DNA from: Agaribacterium haliotis
GTDB taxonomy: Bacteria > Pseudomonadota > Gammaproteobacteria > Pseudomonadales > Cellvibrionaceae
Assembly: GCF_002312815.1 (NCBI RefSeq)
Contig: NZ_NKQJ01000006.1
Coordinates: 186,001-250,000 of the forward strand
Reading direction: 5' to 3'
DNA: 64,000 nucleotides
Part shown: piece by piece, positions 26,695 to 34,482 of the stretch
Layout: each line of letters begins with the position of its first letter
How positions within the stretch are numbered: position 1 is the first letter of the stretch
Notes under the pieces: model-generated
Database searches by the model: none
Told to the model about the DNA's origin: nothing
What the model saw: the letters and a program-made list of their open reading frames with translations, nothing else
Translations under genes and position numbers: made by a program

Positions 26695-26730
26695 GGTGTT
26701 TTAGAAGGTGTTTTAGAAGGTGTTTTAATT
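26695..26730. repeat. 12-bp tandem repeat that repeats the stop codon
   Basis: GGTGTTTTAGAA occurs at 26695 and 26707, with a third unit at 26719 diverging at its last two bases. On the minus strand each unit supplies an in-frame TAA, so the DUF3313 gene has three successive in-frame stops 12 bp apart. Confidence 0.8.
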
Positions 26731-27441
26731 CGCCGCGACCAGGCCGTGAGCACGATCAACCTTGAGCTTAAACTGCTTTGCCCAGCCTTCAATTGCACTT
26801 TTAACCTGCCCCCACGTCGCACCCTGCTGCGCTTGCTGATGAGTATTTTTGGTTTTTTGCAAACCCTTGTACGCAGCGAGTAGCTCGCCTGTTTCGCTGT
26901 TGTAAAGCCCTCCGGCCAGGGTTGCACTGATAATATAGCTATTTTTCTTTTCTATTTTTTCCCTCGATGGCGCATTGGCCCCGGAAACTTCTTTGACACC
27001 GTAAAACAGGGCGCCAATGGGAATATAGTTAATGGCTTTCATCGGCTGGTAGCGTTTCATCTGCGTAATCGCCGCGCGAATTCTCAATACACCGGGGCCT
27101 GGCTGCTCGACAATTTTATAATTTTTGCTGAGCTCAGTTATCAGGCTGTTTCTAGTGAAATCTGAAATCGCCTTTAGCTCATCGGGAAAAATCCCCTTGT
27201 AGTCACTGTCGTCGGCATACCAAATCATTACCGGGTCAACAATAAAACTATCAACCTGAGCCAGCTGCTGTTTAGTAAAACCCGGGGCAACGTAGAGCTC
27301 CTCGATGCCATCAGCGCTGGGCTTAAAAAGCAAAGCATCGCCTAAAAAACTACTGTCGTGCTCACTGTCAGGTGTATTTGCACAAGCAAATAACAAACAC
27401 AACAATATGCCCAGTGAAAATCTTTTCACAGCGTAAAGCAT
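26725..27441 (-). CDS. DUF3313 family lipoprotein
   Basis: 238 residues. The signal peptide with lipobox (LLCLLFACANT) predicts an outer-membrane or periplasmic lipoprotein. The body matches the DUF3313 pattern: VDSFIVDPVMIWYADDSDY, LSKNYKIVEQPGPGVLRIRAAIT and a late ETGELLAAYKGLQ. A related gene is present at 41764. Family function is unknown. It stands alone, convergent with the helicase gene, and ends in an unusual 12-bp tandem repeat carrying three in-frame stops. Confidence 0.8.
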   Translation of the reverse strand: MLYAVKRFSLGILLCLLFACANTPDSEHDSSFLGDALLFKPSADGIEELYVAPGFTKQQLAQVDSFIVDPVMIWYADDSDYKGIFPDELKAISDFTRNSLITELSKNYKIVEQPGPGVLRIRAAITQMKRYQPMKAINYIPIGALFYGVKEVSGANAPSREKIEKKNSYIISATLAGGLYNSETGELLAAYKGLQKTKNTHQQAQQGATWGQVKSAIEGWAKQFKLKVDRAHGLVAAN

Positions 27442-27566
27442 CGAAACATCCCCTGTTTAACATAAATGAACAGCTAAAAAATCACGCAAGGCACAACTAA
27501 AAACACCCTCGTTATGTATGCGCAGTGATTTCACTGTATCGCCGTCAAACTGGCAAGCAAGCTTAG

Positions 27567-28610
27567 TTAAGGGGAACTGACCGCGGGGACCAAGTACAGG
27601 GCCTCGCTATCTGCCAAATATGCATCATCGGCTCCAGCCAAGTGGTTGTAGCTAATCATCGAATGCAATAATTCGACATAGGCTCGGCCTTTCTCACTGT
27701 ATTTATCCAAGCCATTAGCCAGCTCCGTGCCACTGGGTTCCAGCCCCTGTTGACGCATCTGCAGACGAATATCGCGCAGCGCCTGATAGGCCCTGTGGGT
27801 ATTGAGGTTATGCATGTAGGCAATCACACTTTGCAGCGGGCTTTCATAGGCCTCCAGGCCGTAATTGCCCAGGTGCTTGCGCTGCTCGGCTGGTTTCATG
27901 GCGTGCTCGCCCCAGGCCCACTGGCCAAACAGCGCATTGCCTTCGCTGGCAAAACGCGATGTGCCCCAGCCGCTTTCAATCGCGCCCTGAGCGAGCGCCA
28001 GCGAGACGGGAATAATATCAACGCGCTGTTCAAGCAGCTCAAATTGCTGCTCACTCAATACCGTGTCATCGGGCCCTATCACCTTGTAGCTGCGCGCCAG
28101 CGCCAATAACCACTGTTTTTCTTTTTCTGGCAAGAATTCAAACGCCTGCTGCTGCAACTCAATTAAGTGCTCGCGCTGCTCGTAGATCAATTCGTTACTG
28201 CGCAAGACCAAAGGCGCCAGGCCGCGAAAAAACAAACGCTTTTTATTAAGCACCGACAACTGCTTACTTGCAGTGCTCGACCAAAGCTTGGGCACACTGG
28301 TGAAATAAAGCCTGGGCACCTGCCTGAGCCCGGCCTGCCACGCTTCGGGTGTGTAGTTGTACTGGGCAAACAAGTCGATCAGGTCCTGATAACTGCTGTA
28401 GACAAAACTCTGATGAGCGGCGTGCAGGCTCTGCAGCGGCTGGTTTTTAATATCGGCAAGCGGCGAAGGCGAGCTGCGCTCAAGCTCAGCGTCAGAGCTC
28501 TCCTGGCGCTGGCAGGCACCTACTAGCAACAACACAGCAACACATAGAGATTTAACAACAGCCGGCACCGGGGCTCTAAGAGCCCGGTGCGACACAAGGT
28601 GTTTGCACAT
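27567..28610 (-). CDS. Bax-like glucosaminidase-domain lipoprotein
   Basis: 347 residues from the ATG at 28610 (an in-frame TTG precedes it directly). A lipobox (LLLVGAC) follows the N-terminal hydrophobic segment. The C-terminal half carries a mannosyl-glycoprotein endo-beta-N-acetylglucosaminidase-type domain with LALAQGAIESGWGTSRFA (catalytic Glu) and ALFGQWAW, as in the Bax protein of enterobacteria. It probably cuts peptidoglycan glycan strands in the periplasm. Monocistronic on the minus strand. Confidence 0.85.
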   Translation of the reverse strand: MCKHLVSHRALRAPVPAVVKSLCVAVLLLVGACQRQESSDAELERSSPSPLADIKNQPLQSLHAAHQSFVYSSYQDLIDLFAQYNYTPEAWQAGLRQVPRLYFTSVPKLWSSTASKQLSVLNKKRLFFRGLAPLVLRSNELIYEQREHLIELQQQAFEFLPEKEKQWLLALARSYKVIGPDDTVLSEQQFELLEQRVDIIPVSLALAQGAIESGWGTSRFASEGNALFGQWAWGEHAMKPAEQRKHLGNYGLEAYESPLQSVIAYMHNLNTHRAYQALRDIRLQMRQQGLEPSGTELANGLDKYSEKGRAYVELLHSMISYNHLAGADDAYLADSEALYLVPAVSSP

Positions 28611-28788
28611 CAAAAAACTAACCGGTAAAGAATGGGTTTAACAGGGCTTCTAATGAGCTTAGAGCCTGTTAGTCAAAACAAGCGGGATTTAAAGGAATAA
28701 GCAGAACTTCACTTAAAGCCGCCTCAGAACTGAGGCAGGCAAAGACAACAGAAAGCTTTGAATTCAATAAAAGCTTGGCAACAAAACG

Positions 28789-29199
28789 TTACTTAACCTT
28801 GGGTTTTACATATAACACCAAGCTGTGACCGGTAATTTCGTAACCGGCTGCACCGGCAATGTCGTGCTGAAGTTGCTCGATATCTTCACTGTGAAACTCG
28901 ATGACCTTGCCGCTCTCTATGCACACCATATGGTCGTGATGATCGCCGCGATCGAGCTCAAAGACACTGTGTCCGCCATCAAAGTTATGGCGCTCAACCA
29001 AACCCGCGCCCTCAAATTGCGTCAAAACGCGGTAAACAGTCGCTAAACCTACGTCTTCTCCCGCATCGAGCAGGGCTTTGTAGACATCTTCCGCGCTCAT
29101 ATGGCGGTTATCGGAACTTTCAAGAATCTGTAGTATCTTAACGCGAGGTAAGGTTACCTTCAGGCCTACTTTCTTTAGTTCTTGGCTTTCTGCAGCCAT
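28789..29199 (-). CDS. fur: Ferric uptake regulator Fur
   Basis: 136 residues. Fe2+-dependent dimeric repressor of iron uptake. The N-terminal winged helix (LPRVKILQILE, VGLATVYRVLTQFEGAGLV) and the metal-binding block RGDHHDHMVCIESGKVIEF are present. The second Cys of the E. coli CxxC motif is replaced (C-I-E-S), as in Pseudomonas Fur. It is divergent from bamE across 78 bp, the same arrangement as fur-omlA in pseudomonads. Confidence 0.97.
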   Translation of the reverse strand: MAAESQELKKVGLKVTLPRVKILQILESSDNRHMSAEDVYKALLDAGEDVGLATVYRVLTQFEGAGLVERHNFDGGHSVFELDRGDHHDHMVCIESGKVIEFHSEDIEQLQHDIAGAAGYEITGHSLVLYVKPKVK

Positions 29200-29277
29200 C
29201 CGGGCTCTCCACGGGCTTCAAACTGGGAATAAAGCCAAGTATTATCGTCGCCCTGCATGATTTCGGAAAGCCCTTTA

Positions 29278-29688
29278 ATGAAAAAAAGACTCAGCCTCGC
29301 CCTGCTCAGCCTCGCAGTCCTTAGTAGCAGTGCCTGCTCCAACCTGAAATTCCCCTGGGTGTATCAGGTAAAAATCATGCAAGGAAACTTTATCGAACAG
29401 GATATGGTCGATCAGTTAGAGCTTGGCATGAGCAAAAACCAAGTGCGCTACGTGCTCGGCACCCCCCTGGTTGAAGATAGCTTTAACCCAGATCGCTGGG
29501 ACTACTTCTACAACGTGCGCCGCGGTGACGAAGATTTTGGCCAGTGGCACTTCACGGTGTTTTTTGAAGAGGGCAAGCTAGCGCGCTGGGAAGGCGACGC
29601 CGAACCGCGCAGAAAGGCCGAGAACGACAAAGACGAACAAGACGAAGCGCTCGAAGCCACCCAGAAAAAGCGCGACGCCAAGTTTTAA
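29278..29688 (+). CDS. bamE: Outer membrane assembly lipoprotein BamE (OmlA/SmpA)
   Basis: 136 residues from the ATG at 29278, which has GGAAAG 7 nt before it; the earlier ATG at 29257 lacks a good site. Lipobox in LAVLSSSACSN. The conserved core IMQGNFIEQDMVDQLELGMSKNQVRYVLGTPLVEDSF identifies the BAM-complex lipoprotein that helps BamA insert outer-membrane proteins. The C-terminus is charged. Divergent from fur. Confidence 0.96.
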   Translation: MKKRLSLALLSLAVLSSSACSNLKFPWVYQVKIMQGNFIEQDMVDQLELGMSKNQVRYVLGTPLVEDSFNPDRWDYFYNVRRGDEDFGQWHFTVFFEEGKLARWEGDAEPRRKAENDKDEQDEALEATQKKRDAKF

Positions 29689-29710
29689 GAACAGCAAAAA
29701 TAAGTTCAGC

Positions 29711-29736
29711 GCGCTGGCCCGCTTAAAAGCCAGCGC
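29711..29736 (+). terminator. Possible bamE terminator hairpin
   Basis: Stem GCGCTGG / CCAGCGC (29711-29717 and 29730-29736), 22 bp after the bamE stop codon, with no T-run. Several TTGC/GCTTAC echoes follow up to 29825. Confidence 0.35.
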
Positions 29737-29829
29737 AAGCTTAAAACAGCGCTTAGCAACGCTAATCAGCGCTTGCTCCTCAGAGTTGCTTACGCACGCT
29801 TACTGCTCACAGCGGCTTACTCACTCTAA

Positions 29830-31167
29830 CTAAAGCCCAGCTCGCTCCGCCCCCGGCAGCGAACGCACTTTAAACCAAGCCAGGTACAGGCCAATCACGG
29901 CAATAATCGCCGAACCTATCCACATGCCGATGAAAATGCCAACCGGCCCCGCCAGCTGAGCGCCTATATACGCAAAAGGCATGGTGAATATGGTGGCTTT
30001 AGCGAAGTTAATAACCGTCGCCCAGTGCGCAACTTTGAGGTTGTTAAAAAACGCATTGGAGCAAAAGGTCAGGCCATTAAAGACAAAAGCCGTCGACAGC
30101 CCCCAGCAGAACCAGCGTATCAACTCGGCCGCCTCGCCCGAGGCATTAAATGCGGCAACCAAAAATTCAGTCAAGGCAAACAGCAGCAGGCAGGCAACTA
30201 GGCAGTAACTCAATACAAACACCACACTCTGTTTCAGCGTTTCCATAATCCGTGAAATCTGGCCGGCACCGAGATTCTGGCCAACGATCGGCCCCACCGA
30301 ACCACTCAGAGCAAACAAGCCGGCAAACGCTAAGGCTTGCACCTTGCCAACAATCGCGTTGCCGGCGACGGCGCTGTCGCCAAAACCAGCCATCACCGCC
30401 GTCACATATGCAACACCTACCGGTGTGCTCAAGTTCGTCAGTGCCGCCGGCAGGGCAACCTCGGCAAAGCGGCGAAAGTCGCGGGCAAAGAGCTCGCGCT
30501 TTGGTCTGGCAATCAATCGGTGTTTGAACACCAACAGGTAAATGCCGTAAGCCAGCATCGCCACCCGGCACAAAACAGTCGCCCAGGCGGCCCCTTCGAT
30601 GCCGAGGCCGAAAGTAAAAATAAGCAGCGGGTCGAGCGCGGCATTGACCGCACCGCCGAGCAAGGTCAGATACATCGCCTCTTTGGCGTTGCCAAGTGCG
30701 CGCATCACCCCGCTGGCCGCCATCGCCCCGGCCATCAGCGGCATAGACGGCAACACAATCACCGCGTAGCTCAGGGCCAGCTCATGCGCGCGCCCCTCGG
30801 CGCCGAGGTAGCCGAGCAGCACCGGCAACAGCAGCACCACCAGTAACATCACCGGGATACTGATCAAAACAATGGCAACAGCGATATTGCCGACCAGCCT
30901 GCGCGTGGCGTTTCTATCCCCGCCGCCGACACTCTGGCTGACCGTAGCGCCGACACCGATGCTAAGGCCTATGCTCAAGCTCAAGGTAAAAAATAAAATC
31001 GAACCGGCATAACCTATGGCCGCGGCAAGTTCTATCTCCCCGAGCAGGCTCAACCAGTACATATCAACCAGGTCGACCAAAAATAAACTCAGCAGCCCGG
31101 CCATCGATGCAAAAGTCATATTGCAGATATGACGCAAAATGGAGCCTTGGGTAAATTTGGATTGCAT
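29830..31167 (-). CDS. MATE-family multidrug/cation antiporter (NorM-like)
   Basis: 445 residues with about twelve hydrophobic helices in two related halves, as in MATE exporters, which expel cationic drugs in exchange for Na+ or H+ across the inner membrane. Typical stretches are VDLVDMYWLSLLGEIELAAA near the N-terminus, a VGATVSQSVGGGDR loop, and VGPIVGQNLGAGQISR in the second half. It is 52 bp downstream of the DUF6445 gene on the same strand. It is clearly different from the second MATE protein at 61037. Confidence 0.9.
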   Translation of the reverse strand: MQSKFTQGSILRHICNMTFASMAGLLSLFLVDLVDMYWLSLLGEIELAAAIGYAGSILFFTLSLSIGLSIGVGATVSQSVGGGDRNATRRLVGNIAVAIVLISIPVMLLVVLLLPVLLGYLGAEGRAHELALSYAVIVLPSMPLMAGAMAASGVMRALGNAKEAMYLTLLGGAVNAALDPLLIFTFGLGIEGAAWATVLCRVAMLAYGIYLLVFKHRLIARPKRELFARDFRRFAEVALPAALTNLSTPVGVAYVTAVMAGFGDSAVAGNAIVGKVQALAFAGLFALSGSVGPIVGQNLGAGQISRIMETLKQSVVFVLSYCLVACLLLFALTEFLVAAFNASGEAAELIRWFCWGLSTAFVFNGLTFCSNAFFNNLKVAHWATVINFAKATIFTMPFAYIGAQLAGPVGIFIGMWIGSAIIAVIGLYLAWFKVRSLPGAERAGL

Positions 31168-31219
31168 ACAGCCAGAGGAGCAAGAGGGGAAAAGGCGCTA
31201 GTTTACGGCAACTGGCAGC

Positions 31220-31921
31220 TCAGCGAAATTGCAAAAAGAAGTTAGCCGTTAGGCGGCCACTGACGGGGCATGCACTGACATTCTTTTCAGCATCGTCAAT
31301 ATAAGCTGAATGCAACAACCTGCTCGGGTAAATAAGCAAACGGTTTGCCTTGTATTCAACCTTGTGGATACGCTCGTAAAGCTCGGTAGAGTCGGTGAAA
31401 TAACACGCGCTGCTGCGGCCACCGGAGTCAAAAAAGGTCTTGTTTGCCTGGTGATACTGCTCAACCCGGTCTTGCTCAATTAGCTCAAAGCCAGTGCTTT
31501 TGTGACGATAAAACGCCGTACCGCCAAAGTCACCGGGGTTTAGATAATGCAACACAGCAAACAGGTACGGAAACGGAGCATCGTAGTGCGGAAGGGTCTG
31601 CAGCCTCGACAGCTTATCTTCAGCAACCGTGATCAGCGCAAAATTACCATCGACAGGATACAGGCCCATGCCCCGTGGAACTGAAAAATACTTGTGAAAC
31701 AGCGGCGCAACGGCGCGAATCAGTGCATTGCCATAGCCGGCAGCTATGGGCGCGTTCAAGCCCGGGTAAATTAGCTCTGTGCGCGGCGCTTGAAAGTCCG
31801 CTTGCTGAGCCTCCTCTCTTACCGCTTGTATATCTGAATGAAAGTTATCAATAACAAGCAGCGGTGTTTTTTCATCGCCGATGTGAAGCAGCTGAATATC
31901 TTGCTCTTCCATAGAGTCCAT
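31220..31921 (-). CDS. DUF6445 family protein, possible 2OG-Fe(II)-like fold
   Basis: 233 residues from the ATG at 31921 (other starts at 31924 and 31912 are possible; none has a strong ribosome-binding site). It resembles the DUF6445 family of unknown function. The pattern HYDAP (about residue 116), a YPSRLLHSAY block near 205 and an Arg in GRLTANFF near the end mimic the H-x-D...H...R triad and 2-oxoglutarate-binding Arg of Fe(II)/2OG dioxygenases. GGTAFYRHKSTGFE is another typical stretch. No partner gene indicates a substrate. Confidence 0.65.
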   Translation of the reverse strand: MDSMEEQDIQLLHIGDEKTPLLVIDNFHSDIQAVREEAQQADFQAPRTELIYPGLNAPIAAGYGNALIRAVAPLFHKYFSVPRGMGLYPVDGNFALITVAEDKLSRLQTLPHYDAPFPYLFAVLHYLNPGDFGGTAFYRHKSTGFELIEQDRVEQYHQANKTFFDSGGRSSACYFTDSTELYERIHKVEYKANRLLIYPSRLLHSAYIDDAEKNVSACPVSGRLTANFFLQFR

Positions 31922-31996
31922 CAATGCTTTGGGTGCAGCTAAGCCAAAACACAGGGTGCGCCTGCGCGGTTCGGCTTAGCTGAAGTAGGTGAGGCG

Positions 31997-32569
31997 CTAT
32001 TGCGGAGGGAAAGTCTTCAGAATAGAACTGGCCACTTCATCAATCAGCTGGTCTCTATCGCCCTTGTTGACCATATCCGGCAGGCGGCGCTTGCCAATGC
32101 CGCGCCACAGCAATTTATTGCTATCGGCCTTGAGCACATCAATAATCAACACGCCCTCGCGGTAGCTGTCGATTTCGGTCTCGGTGTACTCTTCGCGCGT
32201 TTTAAGAAAGTGGGCGCCGTCGTCGCGATTCCAGGTAAAACCCGGAGCATAACCATCGTAGACCTGATAGTTATTAACGTCGGTTCTGTCTTCGGCATTA
32301 ACACTGTAGTTTAACTCCAGCACGCCATCTGCACTTTCAGTAAAGCCTTTTGCCGCCATCTGCTTATCAATCGCCGCTTTAATTCGCTGGTGCACAATAT
32401 CGCTGACACCGGGGTGGTGAATAGTATCGTCACCGTCGTACCAGTGATACGTTTTAGCCGAGCTGTAGTCAAAAGGCTGGTAATCGGTGCTGACTTTGGT
32501 CTGCTCCGACGTACAGGCCTGCAATAACAAGGCAATTAAAAATAAACCAAAATACGTAAGCTTTTTCAT
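31997..32569 (-). CDS. DUF4136 domain lipoprotein
   Basis: 190 residues. Lipobox in FLIALLLQACTSE. The DUF4136 pattern is clear: FDYSSAKTYHWYDGD, VHQRIKAAIDKQMAAKGFTES, LELNYSVNAEDRTDVNNY and a C-terminal VLKADSNKLLWRGIGKRRLPDM. Last gene of the RND operon, 45 bp after the previous one. Function unknown; the family consists of small envelope lipoproteins. Confidence 0.82.
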   Translation of the reverse strand: MKKLTYFGLFLIALLLQACTSEQTKVSTDYQPFDYSSAKTYHWYDGDDTIHHPGVSDIVHQRIKAAIDKQMAAKGFTESADGVLELNYSVNAEDRTDVNNYQVYDGYAPGFTWNRDDGAHFLKTREEYTETEIDSYREGVLIIDVLKADSNKLLWRGIGKRRLPDMVNKGDRDQLIDEVASSILKTFPPQ

Positions 32570-32614
32570 CGTTGTACTATCTAATTGTCAATTAATATGA
32601 TTGGCCGCGCGCTG

Positions 32615-33211
32615 TTAATTCGCTGCGACGGGCATGCTCGAAACCAAGCGCTGAATAAACATTTCAGTGCGGTCACGGCTTTGGTCGGCGCTGATTTTGT
32701 CACCGAGCACATAGGCCTGAATGGCACTTCGCCACATAAGTGAGTTAATTGTCTGATAACCGGGCTTGGTAATCACCATCACCAGTGAACCTTTGTGATC
32801 CATGCCACTTTGGGTATTTAAGTGGGGGAACATATGGGTCAACTCTTGCAGGCGATCAGCCTCGTGACTGTTGTCGAGAATAATCGCCGCGGCGATAAAA
32901 TAGTCGGCGTCATCTTTATCTGCAACGATGGTATAACCGCGCTTTTTGACTTCTTCACTCAAACGCTGCTGTGCCCATTTGGCCTGCTCGGGTTTAACTT
33001 TTACATCACTTAGCTCGTCGGCAACAATAATGTCTTTGAACCAGGCGACTTTAGTTCCGGCTGCGGGTTTGAAGTCGGGGTTACTGGTCGAAACGGCACT
33101 GTAATCGGCGGCGTGCGGCGGCGCACTGTCGACACTTTCAGCACTTTGGCTGCACGCGGCAACAACAAGACTCAGCGCCACAAGCGCAAATATTTTTTTA
33201 ACCACTGACAT
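32615..33211 (-). CDS. Small envelope lipoprotein, DUF4136-like
   Basis: 198 residues from the ATG at 33211, supported by AGAGGA 6 nt upstream; the longer frame to 33343 overlaps the previous gene and is rejected. Lipobox in LSLVVAACSQS. The body (VAWFKDIIVADELSDVKV, LSEEVKKRGYTIVADKDDADYFIAAAIIL) resembles the DUF4136/DUF3313 kind of lipoprotein but lacks a clear family signature. The start lies 2 bp after the stop of the preceding gene, so the two are translationally coupled. Confidence 0.72.
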   Translation of the reverse strand: MSVVKKIFALVALSLVVAACSQSAESVDSAPPHAADYSAVSTSNPDFKPAAGTKVAWFKDIIVADELSDVKVKPEQAKWAQQRLSEEVKKRGYTIVADKDDADYFIAAAIILDNSHEADRLQELTHMFPHLNTQSGMDHKGSLVMVITKPGYQTINSLMWRSAIQAYVLGDKISADQSRDRTEMFIQRLVSSMPVAAN

Positions 33212-33213
33212 AT

Positions 33214-33864
33214 TTATTCCTCTAATTCCTGTTCTGCATCGATATTGCGCTGCCATTGACCGTCTGGCTGCTGACAAAAAACGTAGGAGCCACTGGCGTG
33301 GCGCCCCTTGGCGTCGTAAATGCTCAAAGCTGCCCGGCGACAACTCAAACTCTGCCAGCGAATTGTCGCTTCAGGCACAAGCATGCCGCCGGAACCTCGC
33401 TCGGGCGTACTCCAACTATTGGGTTCACCGGGCAAGCTGTGGCTGAGCGCCTCATCAATGCTCTGCTCCATCAGTGTCAGTTCCTGCTCGTTAAAATAGC
33501 GCAAAGGCTGTTCGCGGTACTTCCACTGACCATCTATCTGACACAGGTCGAACTGATATCGTTCCCGCTTTTGAAACTCATTGACAAATAAAAAGCGCAC
33601 CCGCCGGCATTCGTTGCCATCACTGCGGTATTTAAGCACAACTTTCATTTTGCCCTGCAGGTCTTTTTCAGAGTTCCAGTAGTACACCTGCTGCTCTTTA
33701 TCTTCGCTGAGCATAGTGCCGACGGCCTGGCGCAAAGAGTCGGCGTCAGTTTTACTCATCGAGCCAAATACCGAGCGATTTAAAAACTGATACTTGCCAT
33801 AGGCCAGCGCCTGCGAACAGGGCAGAACACTTAGAAGCAGTACAAACGCCAATTTCAACTTCAT
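33214..33864 (-). CDS. Exported protein with two surface-antigen-like (RT0821/Lpp0805) repeats
   Basis: 216 residues with a signal peptide (LAFVLLLSVLPCSQALA). Two internal repeats, each a pair of cysteines with a C-R-R...(L/V)...C...D-G-Q-W pattern (ECRRVRFLFVNEF...LCQIDGQWKY and SCRRAALSIYDAKG...FCQQPDGQWQR), resemble the RT0821/Lpp0805 surface protein domain; the cysteines probably form disulphides. Such domains are found in small envelope proteins of unknown function. It sits in the RND operon between a DUF4136 lipoprotein (19 bp) and the next lipoprotein gene (2 bp). Confidence 0.7.
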   Translation of the reverse strand: MKLKLAFVLLLSVLPCSQALAYGKYQFLNRSVFGSMSKTDADSLRQAVGTMLSEDKEQQVYYWNSEKDLQGKMKVVLKYRSDGNECRRVRFLFVNEFQKRERYQFDLCQIDGQWKYREQPLRYFNEQELTLMEQSIDEALSHSLPGEPNSWSTPERGSGGMLVPEATIRWQSLSCRRAALSIYDAKGRHASGSYVFCQQPDGQWQRNIDAEQELEE

Positions 33865-33883
33865 AATATATGCGGCCCGGCGA

Positions 33884-34468
33884 CTAGTTAGCCTGTGTAA
33901 GCAAAGGCTTTACAGGGTATTTGTTAAAGATACGCTGCACGGCATCGGTGGCTTTTTCCTGAACCTTGCCCCGGTCGCTCTCGCTAACCGTGCCGATGGC
34001 CAGGCCTTCCCAAACCAAATTATTCTGCGCGGCATCAACCAGGTCTATGTTCAGAGTTCCCTCGGTGTACTGGCGCACCGTGGTGTCTGTACCGTAACCA
34101 AAACCGTAGCTATAGCCATAGCGACCGCGATAACCGTAATAGCCCATGCTCATAGACGGGCTGGTTGTCGAGCTTACTTTTTCTTTGGTGTGAATATAAA
34201 AATTCACCAGCATATCCGGGTTAGTCTCATCTTTGCTCATGCCGCGAGCGAGCAGTTCTTTCTCGATCGCATCGCGCAAAAATCGCTCGGTGAAGCTCTG
34301 GTACTGCTCAGTTTGCTGGCCCGGTGGCGCAGGCATGAAATTAAACGTTTTATACTTGCTAAAATCCGCCTTGGGGTCGCTGTTGTAATGAATACGCGGG
34401 CCAATCGTACAAGCGCTAACCAATAACAGCAGCAGCGAAACTAAAAATAAACGGGATTTCATCATCAT
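33884..34468 (-). CDS. DUF4136 domain lipoprotein
   Basis: 194 residues from the first of three adjacent ATG codons (34468, 34465, 34462), preceded by AGAGG. Lipobox in LLLLLVSACTIGP. DUF4136 features: KADFSKYKTFNFMPAPPG, FLRDAIEKELLARGMS, NPDMLVNFYIHTKEK and a Tyr/Gly-rich GYYGYRGRYGYSYGFGYG stretch typical of the family, then LVWEGLAIGTVSES. It follows the RND pump gene after 14 bp and probably is expressed with it. Confidence 0.85.
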   Translation of the reverse strand: MMMKSRLFLVSLLLLLVSACTIGPRIHYNSDPKADFSKYKTFNFMPAPPGQQTEQYQSFTERFLRDAIEKELLARGMSKDETNPDMLVNFYIHTKEKVSSTTSPSMSMGYYGYRGRYGYSYGFGYGTDTTVRQYTEGTLNIDLVDAAQNNLVWEGLAIGTVSESDRGKVQEKATDAVQRIFNKYPVKPLLTQAN

Positions 34469-34482
34469 TAACCTCTTTTCAC

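Noticed and set aside
30337-30846. 169-codon open frame antisense to the MATE gene
   Set aside because: Shadow of the intact 445-residue transporter; His/Gln-rich composition is typical of such shadows.
32615-33343. Extended start for the DUF4136-like lipoprotein at 33343
   Set aside because: The extra N-terminal part overlaps the preceding gene and lacks a signal peptide; the ATG at 33211 has a strong ribosome-binding site and gives a lipobox at the right distance.
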